Part shown: piece after piece, positions 48,240-58,813 of the stretch
Layout: each line of letters begins with the position of its first letter
Position numbering within the stretch: the stretch's first letter is position 1
From: Cepaea nemoralis
Taxonomy: Eukaryota; Mollusca; Gastropoda; Stylommatophora; Helicidae
Assembly: GCA_014155875.1 (NCBI GenBank)
Contig: JACEFZ010017434.1
Location: 1-64,000 of the forward strand
DNA length: 64,000 nucleotides
Direction of reading: 5' to 3'
The notes under the pieces: generated by a model
Seen by the model: the letters and a program-made list of their open reading frames with translations, nothing else
The model's database searches: none
What the model was told of the DNA's origin: nothing
Made by a program: the position numbers and the translations under genes

Positions 48240-49226
48240 GCCTGACCCGGCCCGGGTTCGCCCAGTCCCTGGTGTGGAGCATCTCATTTAATTCTGAGTA
48301 GGTAAGAATCCGCTCTGCCTTCAAAATGTTGACGTGAAGATTTTCTTCCTGCAGCTGCTTCTGTTGATCAGTAAGCTCCATTTTTAGCCGCTTGACTACC
48401 CATCTGACTGTGTTTGAATCAGTGTTTCTGATTCTGGTGTCTTGGTCCTCCTTCCTCTCACAAGTTTTTGTGTTCGTCTGTGGGTAGTCGTCGCTCTTCT
48501 TATTGGTAGTTCATTGACTGTAGGTTCAGATACTTTATTACAGCTTGCATGCAGACTCTCCAAAGGCAGGTTCGTCTTCTTGATAGTCTGGTCGGTTTTC
48601 TCACTATGCATCTTGGAAGCTGCTTGTTTCTTTGTGCTATTACGGACGTGCCATTTTCCCCCCGTATCAGGCTGCTTGAAATGTGTAAGGCGTCTTGGCT
48701 TGATAGCGCTGAGAAGTGCTGTCAAGCGAATCGTGCCGATATGATGGCGGAAAACACTAGAGATGCGATGATATTGTTCAACATCTTTTAGATAACTTCT
48801 TAAGTATAGAAAGATGAGTTACAATGTTATGCATTATGCATTATTTTTATGAAAACTTTGAAAATGCCTTACAGATTGTATCATTATTTATTATAACTCA
48901 TATGCCGGTACATAACTATGGACAAAGAGTTTATAAATCTTTGACAACGATGCCACAATATGACTATAAGTTATACAGAAAAGTTATGCCCCTTGAAATA
49001 ACTTTTACAGAGTTAGGTCCCCTGAGATATATGAAATTATAATGAAAAATGAAAAATGAAATAATACTGAGTAAGCAGGCGATTTCACACTAAAAAAATA
49101 TCACAGTTGGCAGCTCTGGAATGAAAGGAAGACGTGTAGAAAATTTCATCTCAATCGGATGGGCCGTTAGCGAAAAAATAAAGGACATACATATATATTT
49201 ACATACATACACTTTGTTTATATATA
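47473..49226 (-). mobile_element. CTAG-ending repeat, long form with ORF, copy 4
   Basis: On the minus strand it starts in a TA-rich stretch near 49226 with CCCATCCGATTGAGATGAAA, continues through the same AT-rich middle as copies 1-3, then has a unique coding-like part (about 48290-48730), and ends in minisatellite units, TCTG/TCTA (GACA/GATA) arrays, and the terminal CTAG at 47473-47476. It is nearly identical to 61008-62754. Confidence 0.65.
48290..48725 (-). pseudogene. Gag-like small ORF, frameshifted copy
   Basis: Corresponds to the 176-codon frame at 61648-62178. A one-base insertion relative to the other copy, near 48650, and further shifts near 48510 and 48400 break it into overlapping pieces. 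Shared segments include NSTKKQAASKMHSEK and MELTDQQ. Confidence 0.6.
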
Positions 49227-49249
49227 TAGATATCCTTTTTCCGCTCGGC

Positions 49250-49254
<5 letters not shown>

Positions 49255-49338
<84 letters not shown>
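49255..49338. repeat. (TA)n microsatellite
   Basis: TA array with one AA interruption near 49303. Confidence 0.96.
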
Positions 49339-49339
<1 letters not shown>

Positions 49340-49406
49340 GTGTGTGAGTGTGTGCGTGCGTGTGTGCGTGTGTGTGCGCGCGCACACGCGTGTGTGTGTG
49401 TGTGTG
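49339..49406. repeat. (TG)n/(CG) alternating tract
   Basis: Alternating purine-pyrimidine GTGTG and GCGCGC tract, a Z-DNA candidate. Confidence 0.93.
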
Positions 49407-49509
49407 ATACCTGAATACATCATTATGTTATTCAACCATTGATATGTCATCACCATCATCATCTTCCACTTTTGCCTCAAGCGTCGAGAGGAGGAATAGT
49501 TGGCGTTCC

Positions 49510-52500
49510 AGCGTTATATCAATCAACCTATCAATCATGTGCCATGCCGGAAAGCGTGGGAGGTCATGACTCGCCATTTCACTCGATCACCAGTGTCGTG
49601 GATCAGCTCAGTGTTCCTGTCTCGTCCATGCCATGTGGCCAAGCCATCCAGGTATTTTCCTCTCGGTCTGCCTCTTGGTCTGTTTCCTTCGATCTTGCCA
49701 GTTGTCACCAAGTTCTCCAATCCATTTCTTCTCATAACATGTCCAAAAAAGTTTGACTGTCTACGTATAATTTCTCTAATCAGTTTTCGATGTTCATTTG
49801 TCTCCTGTAGTACTTGGTCATTGGTTTTTCTGTCTATCCATGATATTCTTTGCATTTTCCTCAGAAACCACATTTCTGCAGCCATCAGATGTTTTTCAGC
49901 TTGACTGCCCATTGTCCAAGTTTCACATCCATACAAAAGAACAGGCTCTATGTATCCCCTCAACACTCTTTTTCTCGTTTCAATTGACATCTTTTTATTG
50001 GTCAGAATGTTTTTCATCTTGCTAAAGGCTACTTTCGCCATGGCGATTCTTGTTCTAATCTCTTCAAGGCATCTCCCATCAGATGTTATGACTGTTCCAA
50101 GATAATTGTACCGATTCACTTGTTGAAGAATATTTCCATTTACTTGTATATTACATTGTGGCACTTCTTCCTTCCTAGTGACGACCATAACCTGAGTCTT
50201 TTTACAATTTAATTCTAACCCCAGTTGCTCACTGTGTACAACAACCGCATCTACTAATTGTTGCAGGTCCTGCGCATTGTCTGCAATTAATACTGTATCA
50301 TCTGCATATCTAATCTTATTGACGTTTCGTCCTCCAATGCTGATTCCATTTATATCCTCTACATTTCTGAAAATATTTTCACTGTATAGGGAAAAAAGAT
50401 CTGGAGACATCACACATCCCTGCCTAACACCTCTTTTAATTGGCTGATACTGTCCCACTTCATTATCAATCCTTATTGCAGCTTGTTGTTTCCAATATAT
50501 GTTTTTTATAAGTCTAATGTCTTTCCCATCAATTTGTAGATCTGCAAGCATATCCACCATGTTGACATGTCTAACTCTATCAAACGCCTTTGTATAGTCA
50601 ATAAAGCAAAGATGTATATCCTTGTTTACTTCTATAGCACGTTCAATAACTGTTCGCAGCATATACACAGCATTTACTGTACCCTTTCCTTCTACAAACC
50701 CACATTGTTCTTCCCCTATTTCAGGTTGTATCTTCTTCCTCACTCTTTGCATGATAATTCTTAGCAAAATCTTTGTGATGTGACTCATTATACTAATTGT
50801 TCTATGTTGATCACATTCCAAGGTTCCTGATTTCTTTGGGATTGCAATAAATACAGAGTTACATAATTCAGGAGGTATATCTCCAGTATCATATAATGTG
50901 TTCAGCAGTCTGGTGACTTGATCTAGTCCAAATTCTTCTAAAGCTTTAATCATTTCTGTTGTGATGTTATCTGCACCGGGGGCCTTGCCAGCTTTCATAT
51001 GCTTAAGAACATTTCGAACCTCCATCTCCAAAATTGGCGGTCCTTCATTATTAAATCTAATATCATACTGTTTGTCTCTGTTATCATCATAAAGGTGTTT
51101 CACATAATCTGTCCATACATGTAGAATCTGGTCTTTTTCTATTATGATTTTGCCATCTTTAGTTTTTAGACACCCTGTTGATGTACTTGTTCTTTTATTA
51201 GTAAGTTCCTGAATTCTTTTGTGCACTAATTTGGTATTTTGACTGTTGTGTTGGTTTTCAATTTCTAAGCACTTTTCCTCAAGCCATGATTCTTTTGCCT
51301 CCTTACATAATATTCTGACTTGTCTGTGGATTTCTTCATATTTGACAGAATTATTTTTGTTGAGTCTTCTTGTTTCCATGAGGTGTAAAATTTCTTCAGT
51401 CATCCATTTCTTACGACCCACCTTCTTTAATTTTGGAATAGTTGTTTCTGCAGCCACATTGATTGAATTCTTCAACGTTTCCCATTGATCATCCACATCC
51501 TGGAATAATATCTCTAGATCAGACAATATTTCAAATCTGTTCTGTACTTCTATGTTGAATTTGTTTTGTATTTCCTTGTCATTACTCAATGTACACAAAT
51601 CATATTTAGTGTTTCCTGTTATATACTTGACTTTCTTCAACTTTATCCTCAATGTTCCTGTGAGTAATCTGTGGTCACTATAACAATCAGCACTGGGAAC
51701 TGTTTTTGCTACTGTTAGCGCGTTTCTAAATCTTCTGCTAATGAGAATGTAGTCAATCTGGTTTCTAATCCTGCTATCAGGACTCCTCCATGTCCATAAT
51801 CTTCTAGGGTGTTGCATAAACCAGGTGTTTCCTACAATCATTTCCTGTTCTTTTGCCCACTCCACGAGTCTGTATCCTCTTTCATTTCTCTCTCCTAAAC
51901 CATAGTTTCCTACTGTGTATCTATCCCCTTGATTTCCTACTTTTGCATTGAAGTCCCCTATTATGATGTTTATTTCTGAATTTTTACATTTCTTTAAGGC
52001 AGCCTCTATTTCATTATAAAATTCTTCTACACTATCTTCACTGGATTCTCCTGTTGGTGCAAATACTTGAATAATATTTATGCTAAAAGGTCTGCCACTT
52101 AATTTAACTAGTAGAACTCTGTCCGACACGGCCCAATATCCTTGAACAGATGTTGATGTTTTCCGGTCCAAAATAATTGCCACTCCCCTGTGACGATCTT
52201 CACCTCCAGAATAAATAATCTTGAAATCGTCGTCTATCTTGATGCCTGATCCTGTCCATCTCGTTTCGCACATACCTAAAATATTAATTTTTTCCCTTTC
52301 AATTTCTTGTTTTATATTCTCTAATTTTCCGTCGTCGTTTAACGTCCTAACGTTCCATGTTGCTAATTTTAACGTCTCTGTCCTTGTCTTGCAATGATCA
52401 GTCTTTAAGCGAATCATGATATACTTGGCACTTTTAAAGAGGTAGTTTGCCGTTGCTTTCCTCTATGGCAGTGACCGTACTGGTACCATTGACTCAAGAA

Positions 52501-52715
52501 GAGCTCTTCTGCCTGCCGTCGTGAATTCGAGACCATAACCAACGGATATCTGTCGGCTGCCCTCAAATTTCATCCACCACCTGCCTTCCGTGGCTTCTTT
52601 TGAAAACTTCCAATAAAACAGCACAAAATAACATCACATAATCCACAGGAAAACACTATTCGCAGGAAATCCATAGGAAATCACATGAAATCCAAAGGAA
52701 AACACTAAATAGCGT
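49510..52715 (-). mobile_element. Full-length RTE LINE with intact coding region
   Basis: Minus-strand element with 3' tail (ATTGATAGGTTGATTGA-like) at about 49510-49537, a single 960-codon ORF, and a 5' UTR of about 300 bp up to roughly 52715, where repeated GGAAAATCC-like words occur. The precise 5' end and target duplication are not certain; AGCGT occurs near both ends. Truncated relatives are at 9596-10339 and 27746-28285. Confidence 0.9.
49535..52417 (-). CDS. RTE endonuclease-reverse transcriptase, intact
   Basis: 960 residues, uninterrupted. APE endonuclease at about residues 17-256: TWNVRTL (20-26), CETRW (50-54), GDFNAK (154-159) and SDHR (247-250), the Asn, Glu, Asp/Asn and Asp/His catalytic positions. 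The linker runs to about 470. RT: GKAPGADNITTEM (477-489), IPKKSGTL (526-533), FIDYTKAFD (605-613), RGVRQGCVMSPDLFSLY (662-678), and YADD (704-707). The C-terminus has LLYGCETW, a basic RPRGRPRGKY and ends RHGT. No RNase H is present. The length fits a complete RTE protein, so this copy could be active. It makes element cDNA at a nicked target in the nucleus. Confidence 0.95.
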   Translation of the reverse strand: MIRLKTDHCKTRTETLKLATWNVRTLNDDGKLENIKQEIEREKINILGMCETRWTGSGIKIDDDFKIIYSGGEDRHRGVAIILDRKTSTSVQGYWAVSDRVLLVKLSGRPFSINIIQVFAPTGESSEDSVEEFYNEIEAALKKCKNSEINIIIGDFNAKVGNQGDRYTVGNYGLGERNERGYRLVEWAKEQEMIVGNTWFMQHPRRLWTWRSPDSRIRNQIDYILISRRFRNALTVAKTVPSADCYSDHRLLTGTLRIKLKKVKYITGNTKYDLCTLSNDKEIQNKFNIEVQNRFEILSDLEILFQDVDDQWETLKNSINVAAETTIPKLKKVGRKKWMTEEILHLMETRRLNKNNSVKYEEIHRQVRILCKEAKESWLEEKCLEIENQHNSQNTKLVHKRIQELTNKRTSTSTGCLKTKDGKIIIEKDQILHVWTDYVKHLYDDNRDKQYDIRFNNEGPPILEMEVRNVLKHMKAGKAPGADNITTEMIKALEEFGLDQVTRLLNTLYDTGDIPPELCNSVFIAIPKKSGTLECDQHRTISIMSHITKILLRIIMQRVRKKIQPEIGEEQCGFVEGKGTVNAVYMLRTVIERAIEVNKDIHLCFIDYTKAFDRVRHVNMVDMLADLQIDGKDIRLIKNIYWKQQAAIRIDNEVGQYQPIKRGVRQGCVMSPDLFSLYSENIFRNVEDINGISIGGRNVNKIRYADDTVLIADNAQDLQQLVDAVVVHSEQLGLELNCKKTQVMVVTRKEEVPQCNIQVNGNILQQVNRYNYLGTVITSDGRCLEEIRTRIAMAKVAFSKMKNILTNKKMSIETRKRVLRGYIEPVLLYGCETWTMGSQAEKHLMAAEMWFLRKMQRISWIDRKTNDQVLQETNEHRKLIREIIRRQSNFFGHVMRRNGLENLVTTGKIEGNRPRGRPRGKYLDGLATWHGRDRNTELIHDTGDRVKWRVMTSHAFRHGT

Positions 52716-52941
52716 CCCCCCGAAAAGTACGCGTCATCCTGTCGCCATTGTAATATTTACGTACCATGTTCCATTATTGTATGTTTTTACTTTTATTTAC
52801 GCTGAGTTGGTACGCTACCTTAACTGGAATACCTACTGATAAAATGTTGGTGCTGTGACAAAGGAGTTTGAAATACAGCTGCGGCCGATATGGAAACAGG
52901 CCACTGTGCGCTAATTTTCATGCGATTGTATGAGTGCCCAT
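52716..52941. other. No gene seen
   Basis: Short non-coding stretch between the RTE LINE and the target duplication of LINE C. Confidence 0.5.
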
Positions 52942-53013
52942 CGTTCAGAAAGTATCAGTTGTCAGTTATCAGTTGGGGTATCGTCATTGCACTCCGGACA
53001 GGTCCATAGGTGC

Positions 53014-53480
53014 TCAGATCCTCCCCCCCAGCATATGCATCAGCGTCCGGTGGCTAATAGTGCCAGTTCTGTGTTGGTTGACGAGGCCGCTCGTTTTACC
53101 GCTGTACCTCTCGTGTCTGGCCGAGCCAATTCTTACTCCCAAGTCTCTCATCCTGGACAACGATGTGGACTCGCTGACGTCAAAGTCCTCAGCTCTCGAC
53201 ATCTCTTTAATGTTATAATACAGGAGAAGGTGCACTTAAAAGCTGGAGGCACAGGCACCTATTCCTTGCCGGGGTTGATACTGGTAGGACTGCAGGCCTG
53301 TCTGATGACATCTTCCGCCCGACCCATCCATGATTTGCCCCTCTTTAGGCTGTCGCCCTTTTCTCAGAATGCATCTTCATGCAGAGGGTGCGCTCATCTG
53401 CACTTATTTTTAAGTATGTACGAGCTCTCCAGATCTTGATCCTGTGGTTCATGATCGGAAAGTCAAGTAGGTATCTCATT
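53014..53480 (-). pseudogene. LINE C C-terminal region, decayed
   Basis: Only fragments are left: a NHGWVGRK-like stretch near 53330 and VNQHRTGTISHRTLMHML near 53040-53090, which aligns with the HRTGVVSRYTLRDLL end of LINE B. The RNase H domain between them is largely deleted. Confidence 0.7.
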
Positions 53481-53481
53481 G

Positions 53482-54042
53482 CTACATAGCTGGTGCAGAC
53501 CAAAATGATGCGCATGGCTTGGTTTTGTACCTTTTCAAGTCTTCCAATCTGTGTAGGGCCGACAGTGAGGATGGCCAGGGCACACTAGATTTTAGTGAAA
53601 GTACCAGTCCTTGGAATAGAAGTATTAACCGTATTTGCTCAATATTGGCTGGTGCAATGACTCGCATTGCTGACAAGCCTTTTCGAGCTTTCGTTATGAC
53701 ATAATCAGCATGATCTCTGAATGACAGGCTACGATCAAACTTCACGTCAAGATATGTCATCGACTGGGTTCTACTCAAAATACTCCCATCCATCCTCACT
53801 GCCGGCAGGTCCGTTTTCACAATATGGTTGTTAAGGGAGAACCATGTAACCGATGCCTTTGCAATGTTGACAAGGGCACCAGCATCAGCACACCATGAGG
53901 AAATTAGATCCAGTTCGCCCTGTATACCATTGGCAACCGCCTGTCTATCTCCGCCCTGTCGATACACAAGAATGTCGTCAGCAAATGACAGAGTCCTACC
54001 CCTCCCGTCCAACTGTTGTTCAGTGATCGGCACCGTATACAC
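53482..54042 (-). pseudogene. LINE C reverse transcriptase, C-terminal part
   Basis: 186 open codons starting after the LINE B insertion. SFADDILVYRQGGD is the RT active site (about residues 19-23). ITKARKGLSAMRVIAPAN matches LINE B. The frame degrades after about residue 150. It continues the LINE C RT that stops at 57727. Confidence 0.85.
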
Positions 54043-54093
54043 GTTGAATATTACTGGTAACAGTTAGTTAGTTAGTTAGTCGACAGATCATCC

Positions 54094-54875
54094 TCATTGC
54101 ACATCGAACCATTCAGTCCATAAGTGCTCGGATCCCCTCCTCAGCAAATCCCGCAGTGTGTAGCGGCTAACGACACCAGTTCTGTGTTTGTTTATCAGTC
54201 TTCTTTGGCTTCCTGCGTAGTGTTCTTGTTTGGCCACCCCTCTTTCAATTTGCTTTTCTCGCAGTAGGCTGGCCATGGTTGTAGATTCACAGTCATCACT
54301 TGGTTCTCGCACAAGTCTTGCTTCTCGTAGGGCATTCAGAATGTCAGCCTGGTCCATGGCGCGTCCGCCCTCCACAGTAGCGTTACCTGCGAGCTTGTCA
54401 GCCCGCTCATTCCATTGTACACCCGCATGCCCTGGCACGAAGATGAAAGTAATCTTTGCCAGCCGAGACCGCTCCAGAGACAGCAACCATTCTCTTCGGA
54501 TCCCCCCCCCATCTCTATCCTCTTGAGCATGTTCATTGAGTCGCTAAGGAAACATGCCCTAGTGAATGTCTGTGTCTCGAGCCATGTTATTGCTTTACTT
54601 ACTGCCATGACTTCCATAGTCAGGCTACTTGTGGTCTCAGCAAAAGCACCAGAGTCCTCCTTCACAATTCTCCCTCCGGCCTGAGCCGTAAAGGCCCATG
54701 AGCTTCTCACATGTCGGACGACCGACCCATCTGTGTAAATGACAGCATCACCGTCTAGCGAATTCTCGAAAATCAACGCTTGTACTTCCGCCTCCACAGC
54801 TGCCGGGTTTTCTTGTCTGCATTTTCTGTCTAGTTGGATGCAAACTGAAAAGGATGTGCAGAAATCTGTTGGCAC
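54094..54875 (-). pseudogene. LINE B RNase H and C-terminus
   Basis: RNase H motifs: IYTDGSV (about 54735), TMEVMAVSKA (about 54600) and PGHAGVQWNERADKLAG (about 54390, in the second frame). The frame shifts near 54510 in a C-rich run (54506-54513). The C-terminus ends LRRGSEHLWTEWFDVQ. RNase H removes RNA from the cDNA hybrid. Apart from the shift both pieces are open. Confidence 0.88.
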
Positions 54876-54911
54876 TTGTACCCACTCTTCGCCAGGTTCT
54901 AAGTCCTCAAG

Positions 54912-56586
54912 TCAACACACCTGTTGAAGAATGTCTTCGGCTTGACCCATCCACGACCGTCCTCTTTTTAACCTGCTGCCCTTCACCTTCATAATTTCAC
55001 TATGCAGTGGATGTTGTGTGTTTGCGTTAACTCTGAGGTAGGCGCGAGCTCTGCAGACTTGTATTCTGTCTTCAATGGTTGGAAAATCAAGAAGGTAGCG
55101 CATCGCCCTGCATGCTGTATCTCTTGTACATCCAAGAATAATGCGCATAGCTTCATTCTGTATCCTTTCCATCCTTTCTATCTGCTTACGGCTGAGAGTC
55201 AGGATTGCCATCGCATACTCAAAAACAGACATGACCAGCCCTTCGTATAGAAGACATAGATGGCGCTGCTCACAGTTTGCTGCCGCCATCACCCGCATCG
55301 CAGCCAACCCCGCTTGGCCTTTGTTATCACCTGGTCTATGTGCTCATTATAAGCAAGGCTTCGATCAAACCGTATCCCCAGGTAATTCATTGCCTGCGTT
55401 CTTTCCACCGTCTCTGAACACAGATTTACAGTTGGTGTTGGAGTGTTGACAATATGATTATTCAACGAGAACCAAGTCACTGTTGCCTTTGTTGGGTTGA
55501 CCATTGCCCCAGCCTCAACACACCAAGTACTTATGCGATTGAGTTCGGTTTGTAGTTCCACAGCAACCTGATCTCTGTCCTTACCCTGGCGATACACTAA
55601 AACATCGTCGGCATATGACAATGTCCTACCAGGTCCAGTGATCTGCTCACTGGTGATTCTCACAGTGTAGGCGTTGAACAGTACCGGAGATAATGGTGAT
55701 CCCTGTGGTAGGCCAGGATATATTGTTGTTGGTTCCGACGTCCAACTGCCACATCTAAAAACTGCTTTCCTTTGGAAGAGGGCTGCAGCGATCCAACTAA
55801 GGAGGAATGGACTTATTTTGAGTTCAAGAAGCTGAAGCATTAAAAATCCAATGGTACTCTGTTGTACGCGTCCTCAAGATCAATCGCTGCAGCAAAGGTT
55901 TCAATGCCTGAGTGGAAACCTTCATAGACATCATGGGCAAAAACTGCTGCATTGGTCCAGGTTTCTCTTTTTGGACGGTACCCACCCAGAGTAGGTGGGA
56001 AAACACCTTGCCTCTCTAGCTGGCTTGATATTTTCCTGGCAATTAACTTCTCCAGCAGCTTGCCTATTGTATTCTGCATGGTTATAACTCGATATCCCTG
56101 AATTTTTGTGTGGTCTTTGCCAGGCTTCGGCAAGGGAATCAGATAGCTGTGTAACCACTCCTCCTTGATGCTAGCACTCCCTATACTGTTGTTGTACATG
56201 TCTGCTAGTTCCTCTAGCTCGTTGTCGGTACACCTATTGATGTCGTTGTATCTAATGCCATCTGGCCCGGGAGCGCTGTTTTTTTATTGTTGAAGCACAG
56301 CCTTGATTTCTTTCACTGTCACTGTGTCTTCATCCGAAGTGTTCTGGGTCTTGCACCTGTCTGACGTGACCTCCTTGGCAAGATTTCGGCCTCTCATGTC
56401 TGTCTGGTTGCTCTGCTCTAGATAGCGTTCAAAGAGGGCTTTGCCATTGTCCTCGTCAGTCCTCTGCCAGATGAGGTCAGCACCTTGGAAGTCAGAAATG
56501 CTCTTATTCTTGACTACCCCTCTCATGCTTTTATGTAGTCGCCAGAACAATTTCAGTGACTTGTCTGTGCTTACTCTTTGACACAC
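54912..56586 (-). pseudogene. LINE B reverse transcriptase
   Basis: From the N-terminus: LFWRLHKSMRG and VKEIKAVLQQ (56284-56586), EEWLHSYLIPLPKPGKDH and YRVITMQNTIGKLLEKL (about 56060-56170), AAAIDLEDAYNRV (about 55850-55890), GLPQGSPLSPVLFNAY (about 55690-55730), YADDVLVYRQGKDRDQ (about 55590-55620), and the thumb RIQNEAMRIILGC (about 55130-55170). Frameshifts occur near 56280, 55840 and 55300, and a stop near 54910. The domains are complete and well preserved. Confidence 0.9.
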
Positions 56587-56860
56587 CTCTGCCCATTTTT
56601 CACTTTTAACCTACCTTGACCAGTTTTTTGAAATAGCTTACTTTTGTGTGCATCTCTCTTTCTAAGTGCATGCAGGGACTGGGATGGCCAGCTCTGTTCT
56701 TCTTGGCATTTTGCCATCTCCTTACAGCACCACGTTTATCTAACCACGCCTTCTCCACCTCAAGATTCCACCACGGTGGCTGCTCCCAGCTTTTTTTCCT
56801 GCCCTGAAGCTTTCTGCGCTTGTCACGTCTTATTTACTCACCACATCTTGCCCTGTACTG

Positions 56861-57415
56861 TCATACTGGAAAGTCTTGACCGTTAACTTGTGCTGCCTGG
56901 TTCTGCCTTTCTCCACCAATATGCTGCAAGGGTGGTGGTCGCTGCCAGTGGTGTCCTAGGACACTCCATCTACACACTGTAGTGAGTGAAGGAGAAACCA
57001 GCGCCAGATCAATAGCACTGTCCTCATCCCCTGGACGGCTTGCTGTCCTGGTGACACAGCCACTGTTGATACAAACCAGGTCAATGGTTTCAAGTGCAGT
57101 CTCGAGCTCCTCCCCTTGTGTGTTGGAGGAAATGTTTCCCCATGATCTGCCTTTAGCGTTGAAATCACCACAGAAAATAACATTTCTCTCTTGATCTAAT
57201 ATGTCACTTAAGCACTGCCACTTCTGGGAATCCATACTCGCGTTGCAGGCATAAACATTAACCAGCACGAATGGTAGACTGGATTGAACTCTTACCGCCT
57301 GTATTTGTATATCGTCACTGTCCCAACTGGACATGTCTAGCTCTGACGCCACCATGCTGTCGCGAATGAGAATCACCATTCCCAGATGTCGTCTGTTGTA
57401 GAAACATTTGAACAC
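56861..57415 (-). pseudogene. LINE B APE endonuclease, N-terminally truncated
   Basis: 184 open codons. FYNRRHLGMVILIRDSMVASELDMSSWDSDD, then IFCGDFNAKG (residues about 76-84) and DSAIDLALVSPSL. The N-terminal Asn and Glu catalytic motifs are missing through 5' truncation, and the final SDH is altered to HHWQ by a small change near 56950. The segment 56587-56860 is linker DNA between endonuclease and RT. Confidence 0.85.
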
Positions 57416-57726
57416 TTGGTTTCATCTCTCAGTTGTGCGAAGAGGTCGGGACGGGCGAAGAATATGTAATCTCTGCTGAGACATTACGCGCAATGCGGTG
57501 AACCCTGCGGCAATCCTGGACATATCGTTGTCGGCTCAGAAGACCAACACCATCTTAGCACCACCTTCCTCTGGAACAGGACTGCAGCTATCCATCGTAT
57601 AAGATGAGGGTACACTTTCAGTCTGAGAAGGGTTTGCATCAAGTGCTAGAAGGATACTTTATTGTATGCGTCCTCTCTAAGTCTATGGCAGCCGCATATG
57701 TTTCTTCTCTCACCACTGGCGACAGT

Positions 57727-58656
57727 GGTGAACCCTGCGGCAATCCTGGACATATCGTTGTCGGCTCAGAACACCAACTCCCACATCTTAGCACCACCTT
57801 CCTCTGGAACAGGACTGCAGCTATCCATCGTATAAGATGAGGGTACACTTTCAGTCTGAGAAGGGTTTGCATCAAGTGCTAGAAGGATACTTTATTGTAT
57901 GCGTCCTCTCTAAGTCTATGGCAGCCGCACACGTTTCTTCTCTGCTCTGAAACCCTTCATAAACGTCCTGAGCAAAGACCGCCACATTCAGCCATGACTC
58001 TTTGTTGCATCTGTATCCTCCAAGTGTGGGCGGGAAGCAGCCGAGTTGTTCCAAATCACGAGCAAGTCTGTATGCTACAATTGTCTCCAGTAGCTTGCCA
58101 GCAGTGTTCTGCATCGTTATGATTCTGTTGCCGCATATCTTAGAATGGTCTTTGTTAGGTTTCGGCAGTGGTAACAAGTAGCTGTGTAGCCATTCCTCTT
58201 TGACCAGGCCCCTTTGGATACTGGTGTTAAATTCTCTGGCCAGTTCTTCCATGTCATCATCTGACATCATCTGTAGGTCTCCATATCTGGGCGTGGTGCA
58301 GTGTTGGGTGATTTCTTGAGCATTGCGCGTAATGTTTCAGCAGACATTACATATTCTTCGCCCGTCCCGACCTCCTCGCACAACTGAGAGAGAGACGTTG
58401 GGGTCCTCTGGCGAGCTCGTCTTTCTGATCAGTCTGCTCTATGTAGCGTGCAAGGAGGGCCTTCCCTTTATCCGCGTCCGACTTTTCCCATGTCTGTGCC
58501 TTGAAAGTCTGGAATACCCCTCCGCCAGAATGTCGTGAGAGACCGCTCGGAGCATACCTTCACGCAGAACTCATTCCATTTCTCGGCCTTGGTTTGTTTG
58601 GTGCAGGATTTAAATAAGGTCGTCGTCCTATGAACCTCAGTCTTCAGGTTCGCCAA
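57727..58656 (-). pseudogene. LINE C reverse transcriptase, N-terminal part
   Basis: EEWLHSYLLPLPKPNKDHSK and RIITMQNTAGKLLETIV (58060-58200), GGYRCNKESW, AAAIDLE (about 57910-57930, the A-box Asp with the following motif altered), VLFQRKVVLRCGSW and CPGLPQGSPLSPV (57727-57770), where the LINE B target site cuts it. The upstream linker reads KAEKWNEFCVKVCSERSL (about 58560-58600). Several frameshifts are present. Confidence 0.83.
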
Positions 58657-58813
58657 CTCACCCTATGTCATGTTAGCCTTTCTGGCTTTTTGCCAGTCTT
58701 TGATAGCCTACCTCTTTGCCAGCCATGCGCTCTCGACCTCACCTTTCCACCATTGTGGTTGCAAGCATCTTTCTTGTCTCCTGCGGGAGGTAGTTTTCTT
58801 CTTCTGATCTTGC

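Larger units (their letters stand above)
54053..57726 (-). mobile_element. LINE B inserted into LINE C, with filler at its 5' end
   Basis: The target duplication is ACTGGTAACAGT (54053-54064) and ACTGGCGACAGT (57715-57726), 10 of 12 matching. The (TTAG)n tail starts at 54065 and LINE coding DNA runs on the minus strand to about 57419, in the endonuclease, so the 5' end is truncated. Between 57420 and 57714 lie two copied pieces of LINE C: an inverted 70-bp piece (57425-57495, copy of about 58320-58390) and a direct piece of about 217 bp (57497-57714, copy of about 57727-57950). Confidence 0.85.

Noticed and set aside
47614..48245. Frames with Cys-Leu-Ser-Val or Arg-Gln-Thr-Asp repeats
   Set aside because: Translation of TCTG/GACA arrays; the same at 61157-61819.
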